Of a DNA stretch of 64,000 nt, positions 17,236 to 26,787 are shown one piece after another. Where the stretch lies: positions 28,464-92,463 of the forward strand of contig CAVTGB010000048.1 in NCBI GenBank assembly GCA_963734125.1. Reading direction: 5' to 3'. Below the pieces are notes generated by a model, which worked only from the letters and a program-made list of their open reading frames with translations, was not told the DNA's origin and ran no database searches. This DNA comes from DATARH01 sp963734125. Lineage in GTDB: Bacteria; Pseudomonadota; Alphaproteobacteria; ATCC43930; CGMCC-115725. A program made the translations under genes and the position numbers. Each line of letters starts with the position of its first letter. The first letter of the stretch is position 1.

Positions 17236-19368
17236 ATGAACTCGCGATCCTTGGATACCAATCTTGCGGGGCGCCCGGTCGAGCGGCTTAGCGAGGCGGA
17301 GGCCGGGGCCGAGCTGGCGCGCCTTGCCGCCGAGATCCTCCATCACGACCAGCTTTATTACGCCAAGGACGCACCGGAGATTTCCGACGCTGCCTATGAC
17401 GAATTGCGCCGGCGCAATGCCGCGATCGAACAGCGCTTTTCCGCGCTCGTGCGCGCCGACAGCCCGTCGCGTCGGGTCGGCGCCGCGCCGGCCTCCGGCT
17501 TTGCCAAGGTCACTCACAGCGCGCCGATGCTGTCCTTGGAAAACGCCTTCGCCGAATCCGATGTGCGCGATTTCTTCGCGACCGTTCGCAACTTCTTCCG
17601 TCGGCCGGAGGATCTGGCGCTGGTCGCCGAAGACACCGTCGAGGTGATGGCCGAGCCGAAGATCGACGGGCTCTCCGCCGCGTTGCGCTATGAAAGGGGG
17701 CGGCTGGTCCTCGGCGCGACCCGCGGCGACGGCGTCACTGGCGAAGATGTGACCGCCAATATTCGCACGCTCGGGAGTGTGCCGGCGCGGCTCACCGGGG
17801 CGGGCTGGCCCGAGATCCTCGAGGTTCGCGGCGAAGTCTATATGGAGCGCGCCGGGTTTTTCGCCGTCAACGCCGAGCGCGAAGCCGCGGGCGAACCCCT
17901 CTTCGCCAATCCGCGCAACGTTGCGGCCGGTTCGCTCCGCCAGCTCGATTCGAGCGTCACCGCGCGCCGGCCGCTGAAATTCTTCTCCTACCATTGGGGC
18001 GAGGTGAGCGCGCCGTTTGCCCGAACCCATGAAGAGGCGCTGGCGCGGCTGCGCGACTGGGGGTTTACGGTCAACCAACATTCGCGGCTGTGCCGCGGGG
18101 TCGACGCGGTCCTCACCTATTACCGCGAGATTGCCGAGCACCGCAGCGAACTCCCCTACGACATCGACGGCGTCGTTTACAAGATCAACGATCTCGCGCT
18201 GCAGAGCCGGCTCGGCATGCGTAGCCGCGCGCCGCGCTGGGCGCTCGCCCATAAATTCGCCGCCGAGCAGGCGCAGACGGTGCTGCGCGACATCATGATC
18301 ACCGTTGGGCGCCAGGGCGCTCTGACCCCGACCGCGATCCTCGATCCGATCACCGTCGGCGGGGTCGTCGTGCAGCGGGCCACGCTGCACAACGCCGACG
18401 AGATCGCCCGCAAGGACGTGCGGAAGGGCGACACCGTCACCGTCCAGCGCGCCGGCGACGTCATCCCGCAGATCGTCGGGGTCGTCTTCGACCGTCGTCC
18501 GCCCGATGCCGTGCCTTATGAGTTCCCCGATCACTGCCCGGTCTGCGGCAGCATCGCGGTGCGCGAAGAGGGAATGGCGGTGTGGCGCTGCAGCGGCGGC
18601 CTCATTTGCGCCGCGCAGGCGGTCGAGCGGCTGAAGCATTTCGTGGCGCGCGACTGCTTCGACATCGAGGGGCTGGGCGACAAGCACATCACCGAGTTCT
18701 GGGCCGACGGGCTGATCCGCCAGCCCGGCGACATCTTTCGCCTGAAGGCGGAAACCATCGCCGGGCGCGATGGCTGGGGCGACGTCAGCGCGAAAAAACT
18801 CATTGCCGCGATCGACGAGCGCCGCTCGATCGCACTCGACCGTTTCATCAATGCGCTCGGGATCCCGCAGGTCGGCCAGGCGACGGCGCGGCTCCTCGCG
18901 CGGCATTACCGCTCGCTTGGCGAATGGCGGCGCGAGATGGAAGCTGCGCAGGACCCGGCGAGCCCGGCCCACGCCGATCTTCTCGATGTGAACGGCATCG
19001 GCAAGGATATGGCGGCCGACATCATCGGGTTTTTCGCCGAGCCGCATAACCGCAGCGTCCTTGACGACCTCGCCGGCGAGGTCACTGTCGTCGATTACGA
19101 GGTGCGCGCCCAGTCGGCGTCATCGCCCTTGGCCGGCAAGACGATCGTCTTTACCGGCAGCCTCGGCTCGATGACCCGCTCGGAAGCTAAGGCCCGGGCC
19201 GAGGCATTGGGCGCCAATGTCGCAAGCGCGGTATCATCGAAGACCGATTATGTCGTGATCGGCGCCGATGCGGGATCGAAGGCCGCGCGCGCCGCCTCGC
19301 TCGGGGTGACGACGCTCGACGAGCCGGCTTGGCTCGGCTTGGCCGGTCTCGCCGATACGGCTCGTTGA
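17236..19368 (+). CDS. ligA: NAD-dependent DNA ligase LigA
   Basis: This essential ligase seals nicks in replication and repair using NAD+. Domains in order are an Ia domain with HDQLYY and YDELRRRN, an adenylation domain with the catalytic Lys in EPKIDGLSAAL (about residue 140), an OB fold, a zinc finger (CPVCGS ... CSGGLIC), helix-hairpin-helix repeats (IEGLGDKHI, ALGIPQVGQATARLLA) and a C-terminal BRCT domain (AGKTIVFTGSL, SKTDYVVIG). At 710 residues it is normal length with no frameshift. It directly precedes two TonB-like genes. Confidence 0.98.
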   Translation: MNSRSLDTNLAGRPVERLSEAEAGAELARLAAEILHHDQLYYAKDAPEISDAAYDELRRRNAAIEQRFSALVRADSPSRRVGAAPASGFAKVTHSAPMLSLENAFAESDVRDFFATVRNFFRRPEDLALVAEDTVEVMAEPKIDGLSAALRYERGRLVLGATRGDGVTGEDVTANIRTLGSVPARLTGAGWPEILEVRGEVYMERAGFFAVNAEREAAGEPLFANPRNVAAGSLRQLDSSVTARRPLKFFSYHWGEVSAPFARTHEEALARLRDWGFTVNQHSRLCRGVDAVLTYYREIAEHRSELPYDIDGVVYKINDLALQSRLGMRSRAPRWALAHKFAAEQAQTVLRDIMITVGRQGALTPTAILDPITVGGVVVQRATLHNADEIARKDVRKGDTVTVQRAGDVIPQIVGVVFDRRPPDAVPYEFPDHCPVCGSIAVREEGMAVWRCSGGLICAAQAVERLKHFVARDCFDIEGLGDKHITEFWADGLIRQPGDIFRLKAETIAGRDGWGDVSAKKLIAAIDERRSIALDRFINALGIPQVGQATARLLARHYRSLGEWRREMEAAQDPASPAHADLLDVNGIGKDMAADIIGFFAEPHNRSVLDDLAGEVTVVDYEVRAQSASSPLAGKTIVFTGSLGSMTRSEAKARAEALGANVASAVSSKTDYVVIGADAGSKAARAASLGVTTLDEPAWLGLAGLADTAR

Positions 19369-19382
19369 TTGAGGGCCTCCCG

Positions 19383-20309
19383 GTGCCGCCGGACGATTTG
19401 CGCGAGGCGTTGAAAACCGATCGGGCGGTGAGCGCGCATCCGGTGACGGCACGGCTCGATCCGGTGCTGACGATCGCGCCGGTTGTGGCTGATGCGGGCA
19501 GGTCCGATCAGCTCGACCCCGCCCGCGCGACATCGCCGCCGAAAGAATCGCCGCCGCCGGGGCGCCAACGGATGCCGCTCGGACTGTGCGGCTCCCTCGC
19601 TTTGCACCTCCTGCCGCTGCTGGTTCTGATGAATTGGAACGGCGCGCCGGCGGAGGTCACCATGCCAATCCCGGTGCAACTCGTTCTCGAGGCGCCGCCG
19701 CCACCCCCGCCACCCCCGCCCGCGCCCGACAAAAAGCCCCCACCCGGCCCGATCGCGTCCCGGGATATGGGCGAACCGGCCGGCGAACCGGACCAACCTG
19801 CCGCCCATTCGCCCGCGCCGCCGGCCGACCAGCCCGGCGATACGGAGACCGCCGCGGTTGCGCCGCCACCGCAGCCGGCCCCGCAGCCGGCCCCACTGCC
19901 GCCGGAGCCCAAACCGCTGCCGCCCGTCACCCCACCGGTGCGTAAGACCGTCGCGATGCGGGCGCCGCCAAACCCCTATCCGGCGCGCCGCGAGACGCGG
20001 GTGCCCGGACCGGCCGCCACGCGCGATGAATACCTTGCCTACTGCGAATCGCTGATACGCCGCAATAACGGGATGCTGCCGGACTCGTTCATCGGGGGCC
20101 GGCGCGGTGCGACGAGGCTCAGTATTCTGGTCCTCGACGACGGCACGATCGCCAGCGTCGCGGTCGCGCGAAGCTCGGGTTATCCCGACATCGATGAGAG
20201 GATCGAACAGATGGTCGCTGCGGTTCGCCGTTTTCCACCGCTGCCGCAATGGGACCAGCAACCCAGCGCCAAGCTGATTTATGTCCATGTCTTCCCCGGC
20301 GAACGTTAG
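19383..20309 (+). CDS. TonB-like energy transducer, tandem paralogue 1
   Basis: A proline-rich protein with one membrane segment (MPLGLCGSLALHLLPLLVLM, about residue 64 on) anchors a long periplasmic Pro/Ala linker. The C-terminal TonB-type domain has RLSILVLDDGTIASVAVARS and SGYPDIDERIEQMVAAVRRF. TonB proteins pass proton-motive force from ExbBD to outer-membrane receptors; no exbB/exbD is in the window. The GTG at 19383 was chosen because it aligns with the start of the next paralogue, which shares the cytoplasmic lead including QLDPARA. It begins 14 bases after ligA ends. Confidence 0.82.
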   Translation: MPPDDLREALKTDRAVSAHPVTARLDPVLTIAPVVADAGRSDQLDPARATSPPKESPPPGRQRMPLGLCGSLALHLLPLLVLMNWNGAPAEVTMPIPVQLVLEAPPPPPPPPPAPDKKPPPGPIASRDMGEPAGEPDQPAAHSPAPPADQPGDTETAAVAPPPQPAPQPAPLPPEPKPLPPVTPPVRKTVAMRAPPNPYPARRETRVPGPAATRDEYLAYCESLIRRNNGMLPDSFIGGRRGATRLSILVLDDGTIASVAVARSSGYPDIDERIEQMVAAVRRFPPLPQWDQQPSAKLIYVHVFPGER

Positions 20310-20407
20310 ACCGCAGGGTTCCGGCGGTGGAGCACCTGACCCGCGCGTCCCGACGCGTGCTCTAACCTCGCCCGACCCTTTTCCCCCCGCCTGAGCGAGA
20401 TCGCGGC

Positions 20408-21307
20408 GTGCGGCCTGCCGATCTCCTCCAAGAGTTCACGATCGACCCGACGCCGATCTGGCCGGCCGAGGACGAGAGACTGGAACCGATTTTCCTCGCA
20501 CCGCCGCAGATCGAGGTCGCGGAGTTCGCTCAGCTTGACCCGGCGCGCAGCGCGGGTGAGCCGGAGGAACCGCACCCCGCGCCCCGCCGGCGCGCCTCCG
20601 CGATCAGCCTCCTCGCCTCCTTCGGCGTTCATCTCTTGACGCTCATCGTGCTGATCACCGGGAACAGCGCGCCGGCCGAAGTCTCCGGTGGGATCCCGAT
20701 GCATCTGGTGATCGAGGAGGCGCCCTCCGTAGCGGATGAGGCGCCGCCGGACCGATCGGCCTCCGAGACCACCGACGCGGCGTCCAAACTCGTGGAAGGC
20801 GGGGCCCTGAGCGCCGTCGCGGAGCCCCCGGCGCCGCCGCCGATTACGGTCGCCGTCGCTGTGCCACCGCCGATCACGGTCGCCGCCGCTGTACCACCGC
20901 CCCAGCCAAGCCCGCCACCGCCCGTGCCGACGCCCACGGTCGCGGTGGCACTGGAGCCGGCGGCGAACCAGCCGCAAGCGGCAGCCGTGCCAACGCCGGG
21001 TGTCGGCACGGCGCGCGGCGACTACCTCGATTACCTGGTTACCCTGACGCGTGGCCATTTCGACATACTGCCGCTTGCCTTCCTCGCCGGCCGCCACGGC
21101 AGGACAACCCTTTCGGTCCTTGTTCTCGAGGACGGCACGATCGGCGGCATCACGGTCAAGCACAGTTCGGGCTACCCCGACATCGACTCCAAGATCGAAC
21201 AGATGGTCGCCGCGGTCGGCCGCTTCCCGCCGCCGCCGGATACCTATCAGAGACCGGCCGTCGCCTTGGATTTCAACCTGACTTTCCCGGACGCGCTGCA
21301 GCGATAG
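20408..21307 (+). CDS. TonB-like energy transducer, tandem paralogue 2
   Basis: A 299-residue protein with the same plan as the gene before it. It has a cytoplasmic lead (about 60 residues, with FAQLDPARSAGEPEEP), one membrane segment (ISLLASFGVHLLTLIVLITG), a Pro-rich linker with PPPITVAVAV repeated as PPPITVAAAV, and a TonB-type C-terminus (TTLSVLVLEDGTIGGITVKH, then SGYPDIDSKIEQMVAAVGRF). Its 3' end overlaps the convergent cobA by 35 bases. The pair probably arose by local duplication and may serve different receptors (inference). Confidence 0.82.
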   Translation: MRPADLLQEFTIDPTPIWPAEDERLEPIFLAPPQIEVAEFAQLDPARSAGEPEEPHPAPRRRASAISLLASFGVHLLTLIVLITGNSAPAEVSGGIPMHLVIEEAPSVADEAPPDRSASETTDAASKLVEGGALSAVAEPPAPPPITVAVAVPPPITVAAAVPPPQPSPPPPVPTPTVAVALEPAANQPQAAAVPTPGVGTARGDYLDYLVTLTRGHFDILPLAFLAGRHGRTTLSVLVLEDGTIGGITVKHSSGYPDIDSKIEQMVAAVGRFPPPPDTYQRPAVALDFNLTFPDALQR

Positions 21308-22109
21308 GGGCGCGCTCTGGCGCCGCGCTCGCGCCGAGCCAGTCGAGCGAGGCGCGCAGCCGCACCACGTCGCCGATGGCGATGATCGTCGGCCCCTCGA
21401 TGCCGGCAGCCGAGGCATCCGACGCGGCCGCCTCCAGGGTGGTGACCAGCACGCGCTGCGCCGGCGTTGTCGCCTTGCTGATGATCGCGACCGGCTCGTG
21501 CCGCGACCGTCCGGCGGCGATCAGCCGCGCCGCGATGCGCTCCAGATGGTTGAGCCCCATGTAGAGGACGACGACCGGCGACCCCTTGGCGATCGCCGCC
21601 CAGTCGAGGCCCTCGGGCACCGCGCCGCCACGCTCATGCCCGGTGAGGAAGGTGACCGCCGAGGCGATGGCGCGGTGGGTGACCGGGATCCCGGCATAGG
21701 CGAGCCCGCCGATCCCGGCGGTGATCCCGGGGACGATGCGGAACGGGATATGCGCGGCGGCAAGCGCCAAGGCTTCCTCGCCGCCGCGGCCGAAGACGCA
21801 CGGGTCGCCGCCCTTCAATCGCAGCACTCGGTTTCCCTCGTGCGCGAGGCGGATCAGCCGCGCCGAAATATCGGGCTGGCTCGGTGACGGCCGTCCGCCG
21901 CGCTTGCCGGCGGCTTCGAGGCGGGCGCCCGGCCGGGCGAGGTCAAGGATGCGCGGATCGACGAGCGCGTCGTAGACGAGGGCGTCGGCATGGTCGAGCG
22001 CATGCAGCGCCAGGGCCGTGAGCAGCCCCGGATCGCCGGGCCCGGCTCCCACCAGCCAGACGCTTCCGGCGACAAAATCCGGCAGATGAAGACGCGCGCT
22101 GTCGATCAC
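21273..22109 (-). CDS. cobA: Uroporphyrinogen-III C-methyltransferase CobA
   Basis: This SAM-dependent enzyme makes precorrin-2, the branch point to cobalamin and siroheme. It has the canonical N-terminal motif VWLVGAGPGDPGLLT, the second motif LRLKGGDPCVFGRGGEE, the segment PGITAGIGGLAYAGIPVTHR, and LYMGLNHLERIA. Its 278 residues fit the CobA type without the CysG dehydrogenase half. It is divergent from cbiD with 67 bases between starts, so the two probably share a control region. Confidence 0.93.
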   Translation of the reverse strand: MIDSARLHLPDFVAGSVWLVGAGPGDPGLLTALALHALDHADALVYDALVDPRILDLARPGARLEAAGKRGGRPSPSQPDISARLIRLAHEGNRVLRLKGGDPCVFGRGGEEALALAAAHIPFRIVPGITAGIGGLAYAGIPVTHRAIASAVTFLTGHERGGAVPEGLDWAAIAKGSPVVVLYMGLNHLERIAARLIAAGRSRHEPVAIISKATTPAQRVLVTTLEAAASDASAAGIEGPTIIAIGDVVRLRASLDWLGASAAPERAPIAAARPGKSG

Positions 22110-22176
22110 CGGGGAAACCTACACAAGCCCAGCGCCGGACGGTAGCCAGGGACGGCGGTTTTGCTAAGATCGGCGG

Positions 22177-23302
22177 ATGGCACGGGGTGGGACGGCGCCG
22201 CTGCGGCGCGGCTGGACGACCGGGGCCTGCGCCGCGGCGGCGGCGCGGGCCGCCTTTGCCGCGCTGTTGACCGGGCGCTTTCCCGATCCCGTGACGATCC
22301 GCCTGCCGCGCGGGCAGAGCCCGAGCTTCGCGCTCGCGCTCGCCGAATTGGAGGGTGGCCTCGCCCGCGTCGGCATCGTCAAGGATGCCGGTGACGACCC
22401 CGATGTCACCGATGGCGCGCTGATCATCGCCGAGCTCGCGTGGGGCGAGCCCGGATCGGGGGTGCGGTTTCGCGCCGGCGCGGGAGTCGGAACCGTCACC
22501 CGGCCCGGCCTCCCGCTTGGCGTCGGCGAGCCGGCGATCAACCCGGCGCCGCGCGCAATGATCGAGGGCGCGCTCAGTGACGTCGCCGAGGCGAATGGCG
22601 CGGCCTGTCTGGGAGGCAGAGGGCCGGACGTCACCGTGACGATTGCGATCTCCGGCGGCGAACGCCTCGCCGAGAGGACGATGAACGCGCGGCTGGGCAT
22701 CGTCGGCGGGCTCTCGGTGCTTGGCACCACCGGGATCGTCGTCCCCTATTCCTGTTCGTCGTGGATCCACGCGATCCATCGCGGCATCGACGTCGCGCGC
22801 GCCGCCGGTCTTGGCCATCTCGCCGCAGCGACCGGCACGACATCGGAGCAGGCCGTGCAGGCGCTTTACGATCTGCCCGAACAGGCGCTCATCGACATGG
22901 GCGATTTTGCCGGCGGCACCCTCAAATATTTGCGGCGCCATCCGGTCGCGCGCCTGACGCTGGCCGGCGGCTTCGGCAAATTCGCCAAGCTTGCCTCGGG
23001 TCATCTCGACCTGCACTCGAAGCGGAGCCGAGTTCGATGGCGAAGCGCTCGCGCGTCTCCTCGCCGGGCTCGGCGCCGAGCCGGCAGCGGTCGCCGAGGC
23101 GGCACGCTGCGATAGCGCCGCGCAAATTCTCGCCATCGCCGGCGCGCGGCAGACCGCGCTCGCCGAGGCGGTGGCGCGCCAGGCGCGCGAAGTGGCGCTG
23201 GCGACGCTGAGCGGCCACACCCTCGTCGAGGTCGCGATCGTCGATCGCGCCGGCCGGTTCCTCGCGCGTGTCGGGGCTGCGAGCGAGGGTGCGGCGTGGT
23301 GA
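22177..23302 (+). pseudogene. cbiD: Cobalt-precorrin-5B C1-methyltransferase CbiD, one frameshift
   Basis: CbiD methylates C1 of the corrin ring in cobalamin synthesis. The start LRRGWTTGACAAAAARAAF holds the family RxGyTTGaCA motif. The central part has ITIAISGGE-like and GTTGIVVPYS segments, and the end of the first frame reads GGFGKFAKLASGHLDLHS. One extra C near 23026 shifts the frame; the normal C-terminus (EFDGEALARLLAGLG ... REVALATLSGHTLVEV) continues in the next frame to 23302. Since cobK overlaps the stop as GTGA, the gene was until recently, or still is, functional, and a single read error is possible. Confidence 0.86.
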
Positions 23303-24078
23303 CCGGTCGTCACCTGCTGATCCTGGGGGGCACCGGCGAGGCGGCGCGGCTCGCGCGCGCTGCGGTCGCCCGCTTTGGCGATAGGATGGCGGTGACAACG
23401 GCGCTTGCCGGACGCACCCGTCATCCCGGGCCGCTGGCCGGTCAGGTGCGGATCGGCGGGTTCGGAGGGGCGCCGGGGCTGGCCGATTACCTTCTCGACC
23501 ATCACGTCGATCGCCTGATCGACGCCACCCACCCGTTCGCCGCTCTGATCTCGCGGGCGGCCCGGCTTGCCGCCGAGGATAGGCTGGTGCCGCGTCTCGT
23601 GCTGCGCCGTCCACCCTGGCGTCCGCATCCGCTCGACCGTTGGATCGAGGTCGACGGCGTCGAGGCCGCCGGCCGCCTCGTCGGACAGGTCGGCAGGCGC
23701 GCCTGGCTGACCGTCGGGTCCGGGGCGCTGGCCGCGTTTGCCGGGGCAAGCGGGGTGCGCTTTATCGTGCGCCTCATCGACCCGCCGCGCGCGCCGCTGC
23801 CGTTGCCAGTGCACGAGGTGGTGCTCGGGCGCGGACCCTTCAGCCTCGCCGAGGAGCGGCGCCTGATCGAGCGCTACAGGGTCGATGTCCTCGTCTGCAA
23901 GGCGAGCGGGGGAGCGGCCACCGAAGCCAAGCTGATTGCCGCGCGCGAACTCTCGCTCCCGGTCATCATGGTGCGGCGCCCACCGCCCGAACCGGGCCCT
24001 GCCGTCGAGACCGTCGAGGCCGCGCTCGACTGGCTCGCCGATCCGGATGGCGCGGCATATGCGCAGGGGATCTCATGA
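23299..24078 (+). CDS. cobK: Precorrin-6A reductase (CobK/CbiJ family)
   Basis: This NADPH-dependent reductase acts on precorrin-6A in cobalamin synthesis. The protein has about 259 residues with LLILGGTGEAARLA near the N-terminus, DATHPFAALISRAA in the middle, and LVCKASGGAATEAKLIAARE near the end, all typical of the family. It starts inside the cbiD stop (GTGA; a GTG three bases earlier is an alternative) and overlaps the next gene as ATGA. The other corrin-ring genes (cobI, cobJ, cobM, cobL, cobH) are not in this window. Confidence 0.92.
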   Translation: MTGRHLLILGGTGEAARLARAAVARFGDRMAVTTALAGRTRHPGPLAGQVRIGGFGGAPGLADYLLDHHVDRLIDATHPFAALISRAARLAAEDRLVPRLVLRRPPWRPHPLDRWIEVDGVEAAGRLVGQVGRRAWLTVGSGALAAFAGASGVRFIVRLIDPPRAPLPLPVHEVVLGRGPFSLAEERRLIERYRVDVLVCKASGGAATEAKLIAARELSLPVIMVRRPPPEPGPAVETVEAALDWLADPDGAAYAQGIS

Positions 24079-24662
24079 CAGCTCATTCGGTCAGGCGCCT
24101 CACCCGGTTCCTGTGCGGCGCGGGGCTCGCACTCGCCGTGGCGGCGGGCAGCGCGCGCGCCGACATGAGCCTCTTCGGCTCCTATTATGACAATGTTGCG
24201 CGCGCGGCGGGTTTCAACGACCCGACAAAGGTACGCGATCTGGTCAGCCGCGGCAACGACCCAAACGAACTCGACGATAGCGGGCGCACCGGGCTACAGA
24301 TTGCCGCGACCAACGGCAATCTGCAGATCGCGGCGATCCTGATCAAGGCCGACGCTCATCTCGACCTCAAGGACCCGCTCGGCAATACCGCTTTGCACTA
24401 CGCCACCGATCGCAACCATGTCGAGATGGTGCAGCTGCTCCTCGATGTCGGTGCCGCCGTCGATCCCCAGAACAAGAATGGCATGACGCCCTTGATGATC
24501 GCGGCGAGCCGCGGCAACGCCGCGATCGTCCAGGCGCTGCTTGCCAAAGGGGCGAACTCGCGCAAGACCGATTTTACCGGGCGCGACGCCTTGGGGTGGG
24601 CTGCCGAGAGCCACCGGCCGGCGGTCATCCAGATGCTCGAGCGCGCCGCCGCCAAGCGGTGA
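24075..24662 (+). CDS. Exported ankyrin-repeat protein
   Basis: A 195-residue protein with a signal peptide (about residues 1-31, ending ARA) and four ankyrin repeats. The repeats include DDSGRTGLQIAATNGNLQIA, DPLGNTALHYATDRNHVEMV and NKNGMTPLMIAASRGNAAIV. The ATG overlaps the cobK stop by ATGA, so it is read together with the cobalamin genes, although ankyrin proteins have no known step in that pathway. A periplasmic protein-binding role is inference. Confidence 0.85.
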   Translation: MTAHSVRRLTRFLCGAGLALAVAAGSARADMSLFGSYYDNVARAAGFNDPTKVRDLVSRGNDPNELDDSGRTGLQIAATNGNLQIAAILIKADAHLDLKDPLGNTALHYATDRNHVEMVQLLLDVGAAVDPQNKNGMTPLMIAASRGNAAIVQALLAKGANSRKTDFTGRDALGWAAESHRPAVIQMLERAAAKR

Positions 24663-24765
24663 GGCGAGCCGGCGAGGGCGATCGACCGCTCGCTATGAGC
24701 GGCCTTGACGCATCCGGCCGATAGCCGCCACCGTGGCGGCGGGCGAACCGAGTGGAGGCAAGACG

Positions 24766-25818
24766 ATGGAATTCGGCATCTTCAATCTGATGGGCGCGCG
24801 CGAAGCGGACAAATCCGCCGCTCAGGTCTTCACCGAGGTCGCCGAGCAGACCCGGCGCGCCGACGAACTCGGCTATACCGCCGCCTGGTTCGCAGAGCAT
24901 CATTTCTCGAATTACTGCCTGTGCGCCTCGCCCCTGATGATGGTCGCGCATTGCGCCGCGATCACGAAGAAGATCCGGCTCGGCACCGCGGTCGTCGTTC
25001 TGCCGCTCTACAACCCGGCGCGGCTCGCCGCCGAGGTCGCCACCGCCGACGCTTTATCGAAGGGGCGGCTCTTGCTCGGCATCGGGGCTGGCTATCAGCC
25101 CTACGAATTCGAGCGGTTCGGCGTCGACATCAAGGACAATCTCGAAATGACCGAGGAGCTGTGCGAGATCCTCGATCTGGCGTTTTCCCGCGATTTCTTC
25201 ACGTACAACGGCAAGCACTACCGGATGCCGGAGACCCACATTCCGGCCCGCCCGGTGCAAAAGCCGCTGCCGATCTACGTCGCCGGGCATACCCAAGCGA
25301 TGTTCCGCGCCGCGGCGCGGCATGGCTACCGAGTACTGTCGTCGGGCCGGGTCGGCGGCGCCAAGCTCCTGGCCGCGCAATATGCCGACATCGTCGCCGC
25401 CTTTGCCGCCGAACAGAAGCCGCTGGCCAATGCTCACATCACCGTCAACCGCTTTGCCCACATCACCCAAAGCAAGGAAGAGGGGCTGCGCTTTGCCGAG
25501 AACGCCCGCTACCAGTCGCGCCTCGCCTCGAGCCTCAGACGGCGCCAGGAGGTGATGCAGGGCACCGTCTTGGTCGACGTCCCGTTCCCCGACGAGCCGC
25601 CGCTCGAACAGATCCACGACGATCTACTGATCGGCGATGTTGATACCGTCGCGGAGAAGCTCGCCGGCGAGATCGCGGCGACCCACCCCGTGCATATCTG
25701 CTTTTCGTTCAAGGTTGGCAACACCCCGCACCGGGCGGCGATGCGTTCGATGGAATTGATGATGAGCGAAGTAAAGCCCCGGGTTGAGCGCGCCCTCGGC
25801 CGCCTCGCGGCGGAGTGA
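24766..25818 (+). CDS. LLM class flavin-dependent oxidoreductase
   Basis: A luciferase-like monooxygenase fold of 350 residues. Family features are MEFGIFNLMG at the start, AWFAEHHFSNYC, LGTAVVVLPLYNPARLAAEV, and SKGRLLLGIGAGYQPYEF. The ATG at 24766 follows GGAGGCAAGACG. Substrate and partner flavin reductase are unknown. It stands alone between the ankyrin gene and the convergent dienelactone hydrolase, whose stop is adjacent. A second, longer LLM protein lies at 32939. Confidence 0.9.
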   Translation: MEFGIFNLMGAREADKSAAQVFTEVAEQTRRADELGYTAAWFAEHHFSNYCLCASPLMMVAHCAAITKKIRLGTAVVVLPLYNPARLAAEVATADALSKGRLLLGIGAGYQPYEFERFGVDIKDNLEMTEELCEILDLAFSRDFFTYNGKHYRMPETHIPARPVQKPLPIYVAGHTQAMFRAAARHGYRVLSSGRVGGAKLLAAQYADIVAAFAAEQKPLANAHITVNRFAHITQSKEEGLRFAENARYQSRLASSLRRRQEVMQGTVLVDVPFPDEPPLEQIHDDLLIGDVDTVAEKLAGEIAATHPVHICFSFKVGNTPHRAAMRSMELMMSEVKPRVERALGRLAAE

Positions 25819-26697
25819 TCAGGCGACGCCGTACTGCTGGAACCAGGCGAGCATCCGGGCCCAGCCGTCCTTGGCCGCCTCGGCGCGGTAACTCGGCCGG
25901 TAGTCGGCGTTGAAGCCGTGCGGCGCGTCGGGATAGATCTTGAACTCGCAAATCTTGCCCGCGGTCTTGCAGGCTGCTGCCATGCGCTCGACGCTCTCGA
26001 CCGGGATCCCCTGGTCGGCGCCGCCGTAAAGCCCGAGTACTGGGCATTTCAGGTCGGCGGCCAGATCGATCGGGTATTTCGGTTGCAATTCGGTGCGCGG
26101 CCGGTCGATCGGCCCGTACCAGGCGACCGCCGCCTTGAGTTCGGGATTATGCGCGGCGTAGAGCCAGACAGGTCGCCCGCCCCAACAGAACCCGGTGATG
26201 GCAAGCTTGGCCGTGTCGGCCTTTCCGGAACTCTTCGCGTAAGCCACCGTCGCGTCGAGATCCGCGATCACCTGAGCGTCCGGCACCTTCGAGACCACCT
26301 CGGCGACCAGCTTCGGAATATCCGCGTAAGCCGCCGGATTGCCCTGGCGCGCGTATAGTTCCGGCGCGATCGCGAAGTAGCCGGCTTTGGCCAGACGGCG
26401 GCAGAGATCCTTGATGTGCTCGTGCACGCCGAAGATCTCCTGGACGACGAGCACGGTCGCGAATGGGCCGCCCCTTTCCGGCATCGCGCGATAGGCCGGG
26501 ATGGCGCGGTCTTTCGTCGGCACCTGAACCTCGCCGGCGGTCAGCCCCGTCGCGTCGGTGGTGATGACGGTCTGCGCGCAAATCGGCTGGGCCGACAGGG
26601 CAAAGCCTGTGGCCAGCGAGGTCGTCACAAAGCCACGCCGCGACCAGCGCGCGCGCGGTACCAGCCCTTCGAGTTCAGGCTCGACGAGATCCACCAC
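25819..26697 (-). CDS. Dienelactone hydrolase family protein, Tat-type signal
   Basis: An alpha/beta hydrolase of about 290 residues of the dienelactone hydrolase family. The N-terminus has a twin-arginine motif (SRRGFV) before a hydrophobic stretch ending in a predicted cleavage near residue 41, so export to the periplasm is likely. The catalytic triad is the Cys in ITGFCWGGRPVW, the Asp in LYGGADQGIP and the His in DAPHGFN. GGAGG lies just upstream of two adjacent GTG codons, either of which could start the gene. It is convergent with the LLM gene. Confidence 0.88.
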   Translation of the reverse strand: MVDLVEPELEGLVPRARWSRRGFVTTSLATGFALSAQPICAQTVITTDATGLTAGEVQVPTKDRAIPAYRAMPERGGPFATVLVVQEIFGVHEHIKDLCRRLAKAGYFAIAPELYARQGNPAAYADIPKLVAEVVSKVPDAQVIADLDATVAYAKSSGKADTAKLAITGFCWGGRPVWLYAAHNPELKAAVAWYGPIDRPRTELQPKYPIDLAADLKCPVLGLYGGADQGIPVESVERMAAACKTAGKICEFKIYPDAPHGFNADYRPSYRAEAAKDGWARMLAWFQQYGVA

Positions 26698-26787
26698 ATC
26701 CTCCGTTGATCAGGCTTATTCGCAGAGGATACGGATCGCGCGGACCCGGCGAAAGCCCCGCTCGCGCAAAGGTGAAGAGAGGCGCCG

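Noticed and set aside
22110..22176. Cobalamin riboswitch between cobA and cbiD
   Set aside because: The gap is only 67 bases, too short for the riboswitch, and no conserved B12-box was seen.
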